This document shows, piece after piece, positions 1 through 7,001 of a DNA stretch of 21,294 nucleotides; the stretch's first letter is position 1, and each line of letters starts with the position of its first letter. Position numbers and translations under genes: made by a program. The notes beneath the pieces were generated by a model that was given only the letters and a program-made list of their open reading frames with translations, searched no databases and was not told the origin of the DNA. The DNA is from Bacteroidetes bacterium QS_8_64_10 (GTDB taxonomy: Bacteria > Bacteroidota > Rhodothermia > Rhodothermales > Salinibacteraceae), in contig PXTQ01000027.1 of assembly GCA_003022505.1 (NCBI GenBank), positions 1-21,294 on the forward strand, written 5' to 3'.

Positions 1-845
1 CCCGCCGCGCTCATCTCGCACGACGAACACGTCAGGCCCGCCGCGCCCATGTCCTGGATGCCGTGCACCACGCCCGCCTCGATGGCTTCGAGGGAGGCTT
101 CCAGCAAAAGCTTTTCGGTGAACGGATCGCCGACTTGCACACTGGGACGTTTTTCTTCGCTTTCCTCGCTGATCTCCTCGCTGGCAAAGGTGGCGCCGTG
201 GATGCCGTCGCGCCCGGTGGCGGAGCCAACGATAAAAACATTCAGCCCCGGCTCGGCGGCGGTGGCCGAGGTGGTGCGGTCATGACGGGCGACGCCCACG
301 CTCATGGCGTTGACGAGCGGGTTGCCCGCGTACGCCTCGCCGAACTGCACCTCGCCGCCCACGGTGGGCACGCCGAACGAGTTGCCGTAGTCGGCAATGC
401 CGCGCACCACGCCATCCACGAGGTAGCGCACGCGCGGGCTGTCGAGCGGACCGAAGCGGAGCGAGTTGAGCGAGCAGATGGGGCGCGCGCCCATCGTGAA
501 GATGTCGCGCTGGATGCCGCCGACGCCGGTGGCCGCACCCTCGTGCGGTTCGATGGCCGAGGGATGGTTGTGACTCTCCATCTTAAAGGCCACAGCCAGA
601 CCCTCGCCGATGTCCACGAGGCCGGCGTTCTCCTCGCCCGCGCTCACGAGCAGATCCTCGCCCTCGCGCGGCAGCGTCTTGATAACGGCAATCGAGTTTT
701 TGTAGGAGCAGTGCTCGCTCCACATCACGGCGTAGATGCCCAGCTCCGTGAACGTGGGCGTGCGGCCCAGCCGTTCCGTAATCCAGTCGTATTCTTCTTC
801 GGTGAGACCCTGATCGACGGCGAGTTCGAGGGTGACTTCGGGCAT
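1..845 (-). CDS. purL: Phosphoribosylformylglycinamidine synthase subunit PurL, N-terminal part (cut by window edge)
   Basis: PurL uses ATP and ammonia (glutamine-derived) to turn FGAR into FGAM in purine synthesis. About 281 codons are present, and the frame stays open to position 1. The N-terminus reads MPEVTLELAVDQGLTEEEY, followed by the family hallmark MWSEHCSYKNS, which holds the active-site histidine. Next come the nucleotide/metal-binding stretches SHNHPSAIEPHEGAATG and GGIQRDIFTMGARP, then DMGAAGLTCSSCEM at the edge. The family is usually about 740 residues, so well over half is missing. ATG 845 is chosen because it starts right at the conserved region; an in-frame ATG at 869 would add eight residues. 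No Shine-Dalgarno site is visible for either. Identification is firm. Confidence 0.95.
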   Translation of the reverse strand, partial: MPEVTLELAVDQGLTEEEYDWITERLGRTPTFTELGIYAVMWSEHCSYKNSIAVIKTLPREGEDLLVSAGEENAGLVDIGEGLAVAFKMESHNHPSAIEPHEGAATGVGGIQRDIFTMGARPICSLNSLRFGPLDSPRVRYLVDGVVRGIADYGNSFGVPTVGGEVQFGEAYAGNPLVNAMSVGVARHDRTTSATAAEPGLNVFIVGSATGRDGIHGATFASEEISEESEEKRPSVQVGDPFTEKLLLEASLEAIEAGVVHGIQDMGAAGLTCSSCEMSAA

Positions 846-945
846 GGAGCGCGCGGCGGCTTGCGGCATGACGGCGGCGGTTGGTTGGCGAAAAGCATGG
901 AACCGTCAAGGTAGCAAACCATGCGCGGAGGAAAAAGACGAATCA

Positions 946-1012
946 GTATTTCGTATTGCGTATTTCGTGAACTCAATCCTTCGACTTTCTGACCTTCGAC
1001 CTTTAGACTTTT
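946..1012. repeat. Degenerate 7-mer word array between sppA and purL
   Basis: The purL-sppA spacer holds two word families in tandem. The first is TTCGTAT/TGCGTAT (about 946-968); the second is TTCGACC/TTTAGAC-like (about 978-1012). The array ends at the sppA stop codon. Units are imperfect copies, so this is not a classical microsatellite. Confidence 0.6.
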
Positions 1013-2818
1013 CTACTGTACCGTCACGTCGTAGGGCCAGAGCGCCAGCGGCTTTGCGTGCATCCGGCGGAGACGCTGGAGGCGGCGCGCGTGCTGCTCG
1101 AAGGTGCGCTCGGCCTCGGAGAGACGCCAGCCGCGCCATAGCGCCGACGCGCGGGCACTTAACGATTCCATGTAGCGCTCGAAGAACGACTTGGGCTCCG
1201 GGAGCGCATGCACGTCGTAGGCAGCGGAATCCAGCCCGGCGCGTTTGGCGGCCAGTTTCACCGTCGTTTGCAGCCCGCCCAGCACGTCCACCAGATTGCG
1301 CGCCTCGGCAGCCTGCCCGGTCCACACGCGCCCCTGTCCGATGGAATCGACCTCGGCGGTCGTCATGCCGCGTCCCTCCGCGACGTGCTTCAGAAACGAC
1401 TGATACGTGTCCGAGATGAAGCGCTGCCAGAGCTGGCGCTCCTCGTTAGGGATCGGCTCGGTGGTGAAGTTGCTGAAGTCGGCGTACGGGCTGGTCAGCA
1501 CCTCATCGAAGGTGATTCCCAGCCGGTCATTGAACATTTCCTGCCCGTTAAAGAGCACGGCGAAGACGCCGATGGAGCCGGTAAGCGTCAGCGGATCGGC
1601 GGCGATGGTGTCGGCGGGGGCAGAGAACCAGTAGCCGCCGCTGGCCGCCGTGTTGCCCATCGAGACGAGCACGGGCATCTCGCGCGCCGTTAATTTGACA
1701 GCATGGCGCATCGCTTCGGAGGGAGCGATCTGCCCGCCGGGCGAGTTGACGCGCACAACAACGGCCCGCACGTCCTCGTCGTCGCGGGCCTCCTGCATCG
1801 CCTCGCGGAACGGCCCCGGCGCCAGAAACTCGGCGTTCCCGGGCAGCGATTCCCGCTCCTCGTTGACGATCTGGCCGGTGCCGTAAACGACGGCAATCTC
1901 GCCGTTACCGTCGCTCGTGGAAAGGCCCGCGTCCGAGGCCGAGGTGCGGGCGTACTCTTGCAGGTTGATCGCGTTGACGTCGTCGGCGCTGTCGTAGCCG
2001 AGCTGATTGACAAACAACGAGTCCATCTCGTTTTCGTAGACGAGGCCGTCGGCGAGGCCCGTGCGTACGGCGTCCTCGGCGCTGAAGACGCGCCCGCTGT
2101 CGGCGAGGCTCTCGATGGAATCGGTGGGCAGGCCCCGGCTTGCCGACACGGCGCTCTTGAACGCGCTGTTGATCGCTTCCACGATCTCGCTAAGTTGGCG
2201 CTCGTTCTGCTGCGAAAAGTTCGACCGCGTAAACGGCTCTACGGCGCTCTTGAACTCACCGGCGCGCACGGCGGTCGCCTCCACGCCCAGTTTTTGCAGC
2301 GTGCCCTCGAGAAATGGACTCTGGAGCATAAAGCCGTTCAGCATGAAGAGCGATTCGGGCGAGGCAAACACGCTGTCGGCTGCGCTCGCCAGCAGGTAGT
2401 CCTTTTCCGTCATGCCCGTCTCGCCGGTGGTAGCGTAGAGCGGCTTGCCACTTTCGGCGTAGCGCTGCAGGGCGGAGCGCATCTCTTGCAGCTGCGCCCA
2501 GCCCGCGCCTATGCCTTCCGCCTTGAGACGCACCGCGCTGATGCGGTCGTCCTGGGCGGCCATGCGCAGGCCCTTCCGGAAGCCGCGCAGGTCGTAGCGC
2601 ACCCCGCCGCCGAGCACCTGGCTCAGCGGGTCGGTGGCGGCGTTTTCGGGCACGGGGCCTCCGAGGCGCACCTCCAGCACGGCGTCGGAGGGCACCGTGG
2701 GCGCGGAGTCGGAGGAGGCGGCCAGCGCCAGCAAAAACAGGAAGCCGACCAGAACGACGACGATGAGAGCCAGCAACGCGCCGAGCGTGCTGGCAAGCAG
2801 GTTGGAGAGGAAGCGCAT
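1013..2818 (-). CDS. sppA: Signal peptide peptidase SppA, 67-kDa type (protease IV, family S49)
   Basis: Membrane-anchored serine protease that degrades cleaved signal peptides. The 601 residues match the long SppA type with two tandem S49 domains. One membrane segment lies at about residues 12-34. The catalytic lysine is K190 in GEFKSAVEPFTR, and the serine nucleophile is S393 in SMGNTAASGGYW. VNSPGGQIAPSEAM (about 358-370) and LTGSIGVF are further family signatures. The C-terminal 60 residues are Arg- and Glu-rich and end in VTVQ. ATG 2818 places the membrane anchor directly at the N-terminus, as expected. It is transcribed toward purL across a 167-base spacer; whether the two share a transcript is unclear. 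Confidence 0.95.
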   Translation of the reverse strand: MRFLSNLLASTLGALLALIVVVLVGFLFLLALAASSDSAPTVPSDAVLEVRLGGPVPENAATDPLSQVLGGGVRYDLRGFRKGLRMAAQDDRISAVRLKAEGIGAGWAQLQEMRSALQRYAESGKPLYATTGETGMTEKDYLLASAADSVFASPESLFMLNGFMLQSPFLEGTLQKLGVEATAVRAGEFKSAVEPFTRSNFSQQNERQLSEIVEAINSAFKSAVSASRGLPTDSIESLADSGRVFSAEDAVRTGLADGLVYENEMDSLFVNQLGYDSADDVNAINLQEYARTSASDAGLSTSDGNGEIAVVYGTGQIVNEERESLPGNAEFLAPGPFREAMQEARDDEDVRAVVVRVNSPGGQIAPSEAMRHAVKLTAREMPVLVSMGNTAASGGYWFSAPADTIAADPLTLTGSIGVFAVLFNGQEMFNDRLGITFDEVLTSPYADFSNFTTEPIPNEERQLWQRFISDTYQSFLKHVAEGRGMTTAEVDSIGQGRVWTGQAAEARNLVDVLGGLQTTVKLAAKRAGLDSAAYDVHALPEPKSFFERYMESLSARASALWRGWRLSEAERTFEQHARRLQRLRRMHAKPLALWPYDVTVQ

Positions 2819-2828
2819 GTGCGATCAG

Positions 2829-2868
2829 GAATCTACGAGCCTATGAGTCTACGAGTCTATGAATCTGG
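2829..2868. repeat. Degenerate 8-mer word array upstream of sppA
   Basis: About four head-to-tail copies of an octamer of the form TCTAYGAG begin some 10 bases upstream of the sppA start. The phase is kept at 8 bases, unlike the 7-base arrays in most other spacers. Confidence 0.65.
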
Positions 2869-3029
2869 GGAGCGGGGCGACTTTGACATGCAGGGCGTAG
2901 TCGCTGTCGTCCCCGACCTTCATTGCGATTGGATCATTTATTAAATAATACAGAGCGGAACGGTGAGAAAAAAGCGTGCTTCTTTCGGGTTTTCGAGAAA
3001 AACGGGAGATGGTTTCGGGCTTGCAGGCT
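2869..3029. promoter_or_regulatory. Divergent intergenic region between sppA and the DUF2231 gene
   Basis: Both genes are read outward from this stretch, so promoters for both must lie here or in the flanking arrays. The segment around 2930-2955 is markedly A/T-rich compared with its surroundings and is the best place for core promoter elements. I cannot assign boxes with confidence because promoter consensus in this lineage is not clear from one window. Confidence 0.35.
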
Positions 3030-3100
3030 CAACAGGTGGAAGGTTTGTAGGTTGAATGTACTCAACCTGCAACTTAAAACCTGGAAACCTGCCAGCTTTT
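3030..3100. repeat. 7-mer word array with strand flip and hairpin upstream of the DUF2231 gene
   Basis: The left half uses AGGTTGA/AGGTTTG-type words and the right half uses their complement, AACCTGC/AACCTGG. The flip creates a perfect inverted repeat, AGGTTGA (6-base loop) TCAACCT, centred near 3060. The array ends immediately before the ATG at 3101, so it would lie in the 5' leader. Confidence 0.6.
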
Positions 3101-3556
3101 ATGGAAGCTCTCTTCGAGTATCGAATTCCCGTCTGGCACCCGATAGCCGTGCATCTCCCGCCCGCGCTCTTGCTCGTGTCAGCGGGCGCGGCGGCGGGCT
3201 GGATCGCGTGGGGCGGGGCAGCATGGCGACGCACGCTCGCGGCGCTCCTGGCGTTGAGCGCCCTCGGTACGGCGTTTGCCTATTTTACGGGCGAGGCGAT
3301 GGCGCGGCGCTCCGAGGGCGTACCCATCGTCGAGGAGCTGGTGAACCTGCACGCGCAACTCGCGCTCTACACGCTCGTCGGGACGGGCCTGGCGCTTGCG
3401 GGCGCTATCGGGGCGCTGGTGTGGAGCCGCCGATCCGGGTGCAACGCGCCGCGCTGGGTGCGCTTCGCCGTAGGCTTTATTGTGCTCGCCGCAGTCGCGC
3501 TCGTGCTCGCGACGGCGCACCTCGGCGGCACGATGACTTGGGGCGTTCCGGAATGA
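3101..3556 (+). CDS. DUF2231-like four-helix membrane protein
   Basis: Small predicted inner-membrane protein of 151 residues with about four hydrophobic helices. Family-type motifs are present: HPIAVHLPPALLL near the N-terminus, a TGEA motif after helix two, a conserved histidine in NLHAQLALYT, and a C-terminal AHLGGTMTWGVPE resembling the AHLGG signature of DUF2231 proteins. The family's role is not established; some members sit near redox or heme-linked genes, but nothing here points to that. ATG 3101 is preferred over the upstream ATG at 3056, because the upstream 15 codons are encoded by the repeat array. It is followed by about 700 bases without a gene, so it is probably a single-gene unit. 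Confidence 0.75.
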   Translation: MEALFEYRIPVWHPIAVHLPPALLLVSAGAAAGWIAWGGAAWRRTLAALLALSALGTAFAYFTGEAMARRSEGVPIVEELVNLHAQLALYTLVGTGLALAGAIGALVWSRRSGCNAPRWVRFAVGFIVLAAVALVLATAHLGGTMTWGVPE

Positions 3557-3612
3557 TTGGTTGTAGGTTGGCAGATTGCAGGTTTGCTGACCCGTGCATG
3601 GTCTCTTCTAAA

Positions 3613-3656
3613 CGTTTGCGAGGAGGGCGAGCGAGCCAGAGAAGGCTCGGCAAACG
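3613..3656 (+). other. Nested hairpin downstream of the DUF2231 gene
   Basis: The outer arms CGTTTGC (3613-3619) and GCAAACG (3650-3656) are perfectly complementary and enclose an inner hairpin CGAGCC-AGAGAA-GGCTCG (3632-3649). The right arms abut; the left side has a 12-base bulge. There is no U-tract after it, so it is not a standard intrinsic terminator. It could stabilise the 3' end of the DUF2231 transcript or mark a small structured RNA. Confidence 0.4.
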
Positions 3657-4043
3657 CACACACTTCACATCTTACACACTCCCAAATACAGTCAGTTTGG
3701 CTTTGGCCTTCGACGGGTACGATCAAAAAGTTTAGCAATCCGCTCACGGCTCAGTGAATACCTCTCAGTCGTTCATTCTCCCACTCATTCCTTCCTTCAT
3801 TCATCCTCTCGTTCTTTCGTAGAACCCGGCCAAATCCGCTTGAAGAAAGCGCGTGTGTGCTACCCGGCGGGGTGGTTTGAAACGCTTTGCACCTGCCAGT
3901 TGGAACGAGCCGCCCCGTTTTGCCTTTTCATCAACGATATGCTTGCAGCGCAGAGATAACCTATTTGTCAACCGTGATGCTTTGTATTGGGTCGTCGCTA
4001 CTAAGCGGATCCGCAAAGCTTCTGCGGCTCCGGATGATGAACC

Positions 4044-4099
4044 AACGACGACTGACGACCGCGTAAACATTTGAGACTCGTCAGCCGTCGGTCGTCGTT
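4044..4099. repeat. Imperfect long inverted repeat made of ACGAC words
   Basis: The left arm 4044-4061 and right arm 4082-4099 are each 18 bases and pair with about four mismatches around a 20-base loop. Both arms are built from ACGACTG/ACGACCG-type units, so this is another word array that switches strand in the middle. Part of the right arm (4087-4100) recurs exactly at 15956-15969 in the pilQ/pilOP spacer. Confidence 0.5.
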
Positions 4100-4275
4100 C
4101 GGCAAGCGAGATACCGGATAATTTTTGCTCAGGTGCTTACCTGTTCGTAAAACGTAAGGAGTGCTGTTTTTACGCATTACGCAATACGCAATACGTTTTA
4201 CGTTTCGGCTCTCCAGCCACGTCGGAAACAGAAAAGCGGAAGCACGAAAAATCAAACCTGACGGTGCGACAAGCT

Positions 4276-5373
4276 ATGAGCACCCCCGAACATACCGACG
4301 CGCGCCCTGCGCTCAGCGACCGGGAGGAAACCATTCTGCAGATGGTCGTGCAGAACTTCGTCAGCACCGCCGGGCCGGTTGGCTCGCGCACGCTGGCGAA
4401 AGAGCACGAGCAAGAAATCGGCCTGAGCGCGGCCTCCATCCGCAACACGATGAGCGACCTGGAGGACATGGGCTACCTCGATCAACCCCACACCTCCGCC
4501 GGGCGCGTCCCGACGGGGATGGGGTATCGCACGTTCGTCGACGAGCTGATGAGCGTGCCCTCGCTCTCGCCCGACGAGCGTCACATGCTGCACCTCAAGA
4601 TCCGTGAGATCGTGGGCGACCTGCGCGAGCTGATGAGCGAAAGCTCGCGTCTGCTGGGCCGGCTTTCCAGCCTGCTGGGCGTGGCCCTCAGCCCGCGCCT
4701 CTCGACGGGCACGCTCGACCGCCTGGAGGTCGTGCCGCTCACCGGCGGGCGCGTCATGTTCGTCCTGAGCATCGAGGGCGGCCTCGCCAAAACCATCGTG
4801 CTGGAGCTGGAGGCTTCCGACATGCAGCGCCGCGACATTGACCGCATCACACGCCTCCTGAACGAGCGCCTGGCGGGTCTTACGCTCCGCGAGATCCGCG
4901 ACACCCATGTCGAGCGCGTGCGCGACCTGCAAGACGAGACCGGCATCGTGCGTCTCGTCGTGGAGCGCTCCGACTCCCTCTTTAGCGAACCCGCCGCGGG
5001 CCGCCTGCGCTTCGGTCCGGCGCAGCACATCATGGCGCAACCGGAATTTCAGGAGACGGGCGATTTGCGCGCCTTCATGGAGCTGATGGAGGACGAGGAC
5101 TTCGTGGTGCATCTGCTGGAGGATCAGGCCGCCGAGACCGAGCACGCGGCGTCGCCGCAGGACCAGGTGAACGTGCGCATCGGCAGCGAAAATAGCGACG
5201 AGAAAGCGCAGGAGTACTCCATCGTCACCGCCCCCTACGCGCTTGGCAAAACGTCGGGCACGGTGGGCGTGATCGGTCCCACGCGCATGGAATACGGCCA
5301 CGTCGTCGCGCTGGTGCAATCCACAGCGTCCATGCTCTCAAGCGCCTCCTCGAGCGACGACGCCACCGCCTGA
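4276..5373 (+). CDS. hrcA: Heat-inducible transcription repressor HrcA
   Basis: Repressor of class I heat-shock genes, normally binding the CIRCE inverted repeat and needing GroEL for folding. The 365 residues match the family length. The N-terminal winged-helix domain shows ILQMVVQNFVSTAGPVGSRTL and SIRNTMSDLEDMGYL, then HTSAGRVPTGMGYRTFVDEL. The C-terminal inserted dimer/GAF-like part ends with the signature GVIGPTRMEYGHVVALV. An acidic insert lies at about residues 276-316. ATG 4276 is preferred to GTG 4264 because the conserved region begins shortly after and no ribosome site favours GTG. It leads a run with grpE (100 bases on) and dnaJ. No CIRCE element is visible upstream, so autoregulation is unproven. 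Confidence 0.93.
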   Translation: MSTPEHTDARPALSDREETILQMVVQNFVSTAGPVGSRTLAKEHEQEIGLSAASIRNTMSDLEDMGYLDQPHTSAGRVPTGMGYRTFVDELMSVPSLSPDERHMLHLKIREIVGDLRELMSESSRLLGRLSSLLGVALSPRLSTGTLDRLEVVPLTGGRVMFVLSIEGGLAKTIVLELEASDMQRRDIDRITRLLNERLAGLTLREIRDTHVERVRDLQDETGIVRLVVERSDSLFSEPAAGRLRFGPAQHIMAQPEFQETGDLRAFMELMEDEDFVVHLLEDQAAETEHAASPQDQVNVRIGSENSDEKAQEYSIVTAPYALGKTSGTVGVIGPTRMEYGHVVALVQSTASMLSSASSSDDATA

Positions 5374-5437
5374 GTGATTTTTGATTTGCGATTTCCGACT
5401 TTCGACTTTCGATCTTCGATTTGACGATTGATACAGC
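5374..5437. repeat. Degenerate 7-mer array between hrcA and grpE
   Basis: The spacer consists of about seven tandem units of the form GAYTTKC (for example GATTTGC, GACTTTC, GATCTTC), starting just after the hrcA stop and ending about 40 bases before the grpE ATG. It is one of the clearest 7-base arrays in the window and lies inside a presumed operon, so it would be transcribed. Confidence 0.75.
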
Positions 5438-5473
5438 TTGCAATTTCCTAACCTTCCGGATCCTTTTTCCTTC

Positions 5474-6985
5474 ATGAGCGAACCGAATGACACGAAAGAA
5501 CCAACGTCCGAGAACACTGACGCGAGCGAGGAGCCGCCCCACGACGACGCGCCCGACGCTGCCGAGGCGACGGCGACTGAGGCCAACGGACAGCCCGAAG
5601 AAGCGCCGTCTGCCGGTGACGAGCCGAGCCTCTCGGAGACCGAGCGCCTGCGCCGCGACGTGGCTGAACGGCTCGACGAAGACGACGAGGCCGCCCGTGA
5701 GGCGCTCTCCGATCTCGCGCGCCGCGCCAAAGACAGCGAGCGCGCCCAGGAAGAACTGGACGAGGCACGCAACAAGCTGATGCGCAAGGCCGCTTCGCTT
5801 CAGAACGTGCGCCGCCGCGCCCGCGAGGAGCAAGCCCGGTCCACCGAGCGCGCCCGCGCCGGTGTGCTGCGCCGCATGTTGGAGATCCTGGACGACTTCG
5901 ACCGCTCGCTCGACGCTGCAAACCAAGACACCGAAGCGGACGCCGCCCCCGACCACGAGAGCGCGCACGAATCGCTCAAAGAGGGCGTCGAGATGGTGCG
6001 CGAGAAGTTCCTCGGCGTGCTCCGCGAACTGGACGTGGAGCCGATTGAGGCGGTCGGGCAGCCTTTCGACGAGCAGCTGCACGAGGCCATGATGCGGCAG
6101 CCTGCACCCGACGACGCCGAGCCGGGCGAGGTGCTGCACGAGGTGAAGAAAGGCTACCGGATGGGCGAGCGCGTCCTGCGCCACAGCCGCGTCGTAGTGG
6201 CCGCGTTGTTCGCCTCATACGACGAGGTGCGAGCGGCCTACCTGTTCGGCTCCGTGGCCGCCGGCACCGAGCGCCCGGAGAGCGACCTGGACCTGGCGAT
6301 TCTGCTCCCGCGCGGCGAGCAGCTTTCCTCCGGGCGCAAGCTCGACCTCCACGCCGACCTCGTGCGCCGGGGCTTCGACGACACCGACCTGGTGGTGCTC
6401 AACGACGCCGACCTCGTCACACGCTTCGAGGCCGTGCGCCCGAATCAGCCCGTCTACTGCGCGCCTGATTTTAGTCACGGCGCGTACTTCTCGAAGACGC
6501 TGCGCATGTACTTCGACTTCCAGCCGTACCTCAAAATCCATCGCAAAGCCTACAAACGGAGGCTGCTCGATGTTGTTAACCCTGACGTGCTGCGCAAGCG
6601 GCTAAACAAACTGGAGGAGTATCTGACCATTCTGGAGCGGCTTCGTGATTACGACCGCGATGCCTTTTTGAACGACCCTGAACGCTACGGAAGCGCCGAA
6701 CGGTTTCTGCAACTCGCCATCGAGGCGCTTTCCGACATGGGTCATCACGTCGTGGCCGATGAAGATTGGGGCACTGTGGATCGGCAACGCGACGTGCCAG
6801 CACGCTTCCGCGAGCAAGAGCGCATCGGGGATGATCTGGAAGAAACGTGGACGCGCATGGTCGGTTTCCGAAATATTCTGGTGCACGACTACCTGAACGT
6901 GGACCGCAACACCGTTTACGACGTATTGCAACACGACTTAGACAACATCCGGCGGCTCCGAGCCGTCTTCGCACGCTTTCTCTAA
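5474..6985 (+). CDS. grpE: GrpE-MntA-HepT triple-domain fusion (DnaK nucleotide-exchange factor joined to a type VII toxin-antitoxin pair)
   Basis: One uninterrupted 503-residue frame. Residues 1-243 are a complete GrpE: acidic N-terminus, long coiled-coil helix, then the family signature VGQPFDEQLHEAM and the closing strands KKGYRMGERVLRHSRVVVA. GrpE releases ADP from DnaK as a dimer. Residues 245-366 are a minimal nucleotidyltransferase of MntA type with a perfect GSX10DXD motif (G259-S260, D271, D273). Residues 367-503 are a HepT-type HEPN RNase ending in RX4HXY (R466, H471, Y473). In studied pairs, MntA AMPylates the tyrosine of that motif and silences HepT. All key residues are intact. 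ATG 5474 is chosen over TTG 5438, which reads repeat-derived sequence. The dnaJ gene starts 16 bases later. A normal GrpE is about 180-230 residues and stops where MntA begins. A misassembly cannot be ruled out, but the frame is open throughout. Confidence 0.9.
   Translation: MSEPNDTKEPTSENTDASEEPPHDDAPDAAEATATEANGQPEEAPSAGDEPSLSETERLRRDVAERLDEDDEAAREALSDLARRAKDSERAQEELDEARNKLMRKAASLQNVRRRAREEQARSTERARAGVLRRMLEILDDFDRSLDAANQDTEADAAPDHESAHESLKEGVEMVREKFLGVLRELDVEPIEAVGQPFDEQLHEAMMRQPAPDDAEPGEVLHEVKKGYRMGERVLRHSRVVVAALFASYDEVRAAYLFGSVAAGTERPESDLDLAILLPRGEQLSSGRKLDLHADLVRRGFDDTDLVVLNDADLVTRFEAVRPNQPVYCAPDFSHGAYFSKTLRMYFDFQPYLKIHRKAYKRRLLDVVNPDVLRKRLNKLEEYLTILERLRDYDRDAFLNDPERYGSAERFLQLAIEALSDMGHHVVADEDWGTVDRQRDVPARFREQERIGDDLEETWTRMVGFRNILVHDYLNVDRNTVYDVLQHDLDNIRRLRAVFARFL
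6206..6571 (+). other. MntA-like nucleotidyltransferase domain within the grpE fusion
   Basis: Encodes residues 245-366. The strand-loop EVRAAYLFGSVAAGTERP is followed by SDLDLAILL, giving GSX10DXD, and the C-terminal helix YFDFQPYLKIHRKAYKRRL is typical of MntA proteins paired with HepT. The first MntA helix is shortened: only about 14 residues separate the last GrpE strand from the GS motif. By hand count only about 5 of the first 78 codons end in A or T, like the grpE part. A TTG at 6206, GTGs at 6197 and 6227 could in principle start a free MntA-HepT protein, but none has a visible ribosome site. Confidence 0.85.
6572..6985 (+). other. HepT-like HEPN RNase domain within the grpE fusion
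   Basis: Encodes residues 367-503. It begins VVNPDVLRKRLNKLEEYL, the usual start of stand-alone HepT proteins. ERFLQLAIEALSDMGHH follows, and the domain ends with FRNILVHDYLNVD, carrying the RX4HXY catalytic motif. No ATG, GTG or TTG in frame lies at the junction with MntA, so the toxin has no start of its own there. By hand count 27 of its first 74 codons end in A or T, far more than the MntA or GrpE parts, which hints at a separate or more recent origin. Confidence 0.85.
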
Positions 6986-7001
6986 ATGATCTTTCGTAAT
7001 T

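Larger units (their letters stand above)
3557..4275. other. Long non-coding spacer between the DUF2231 gene and hrcA
   Basis: About 720 bases with no credible gene; short open frames exist but lack any recognisable protein character. From left to right it holds a 7-mer array (about 3556-3592, GTTGTAG/GATTGCA-like), a nested hairpin (3613-3656), and a T/C-rich array of TTCATTC-like words (about 3758-3832). Then come about 170 bases of apparently unique sequence with a GCGGATCCGC palindrome near 4006-4015, a long imperfect inverted repeat (4044-4099), and an array of ACGCAAT-type words (about 4170-4206). The hrcA promoter must lie at its right end. I see no tRNA, SRP RNA, tmRNA or RNase P signature. 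Confidence 0.6.

Noticed and set aside
63..914. Plus-strand open frame of 283 codons opposite purL
   Set aside because: It is an antisense shadow of the GC-biased purL frame, which has clear PurL motifs.
1703..2944. Plus-strand open frame of 413 codons opposite sppA
   Set aside because: Antisense of sppA with no domain character; the His/Ala/Gly-rich content is typical of GC-rich shadow frames.
3853..4074. Small open frame of 73 codons in the spacer before hrcA
   Set aside because: It has no recognisable features, no ribosome site, and a tail made from the ACGAC word repeat.
4130..4166. Possible CIRCE operator before hrcA
   Set aside because: Only the half site GAGTGCT is present; the complementary left arm is absent at the right distance, and the nearby CTTAC/GTAAG dyad is too short.
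5438..5473. Upstream TTG start of the grpE fusion
   Set aside because: The 12 extra codons lie in spacer sequence next to the 7-mer array; ATG 5474 starts the acidic GrpE N-terminus.
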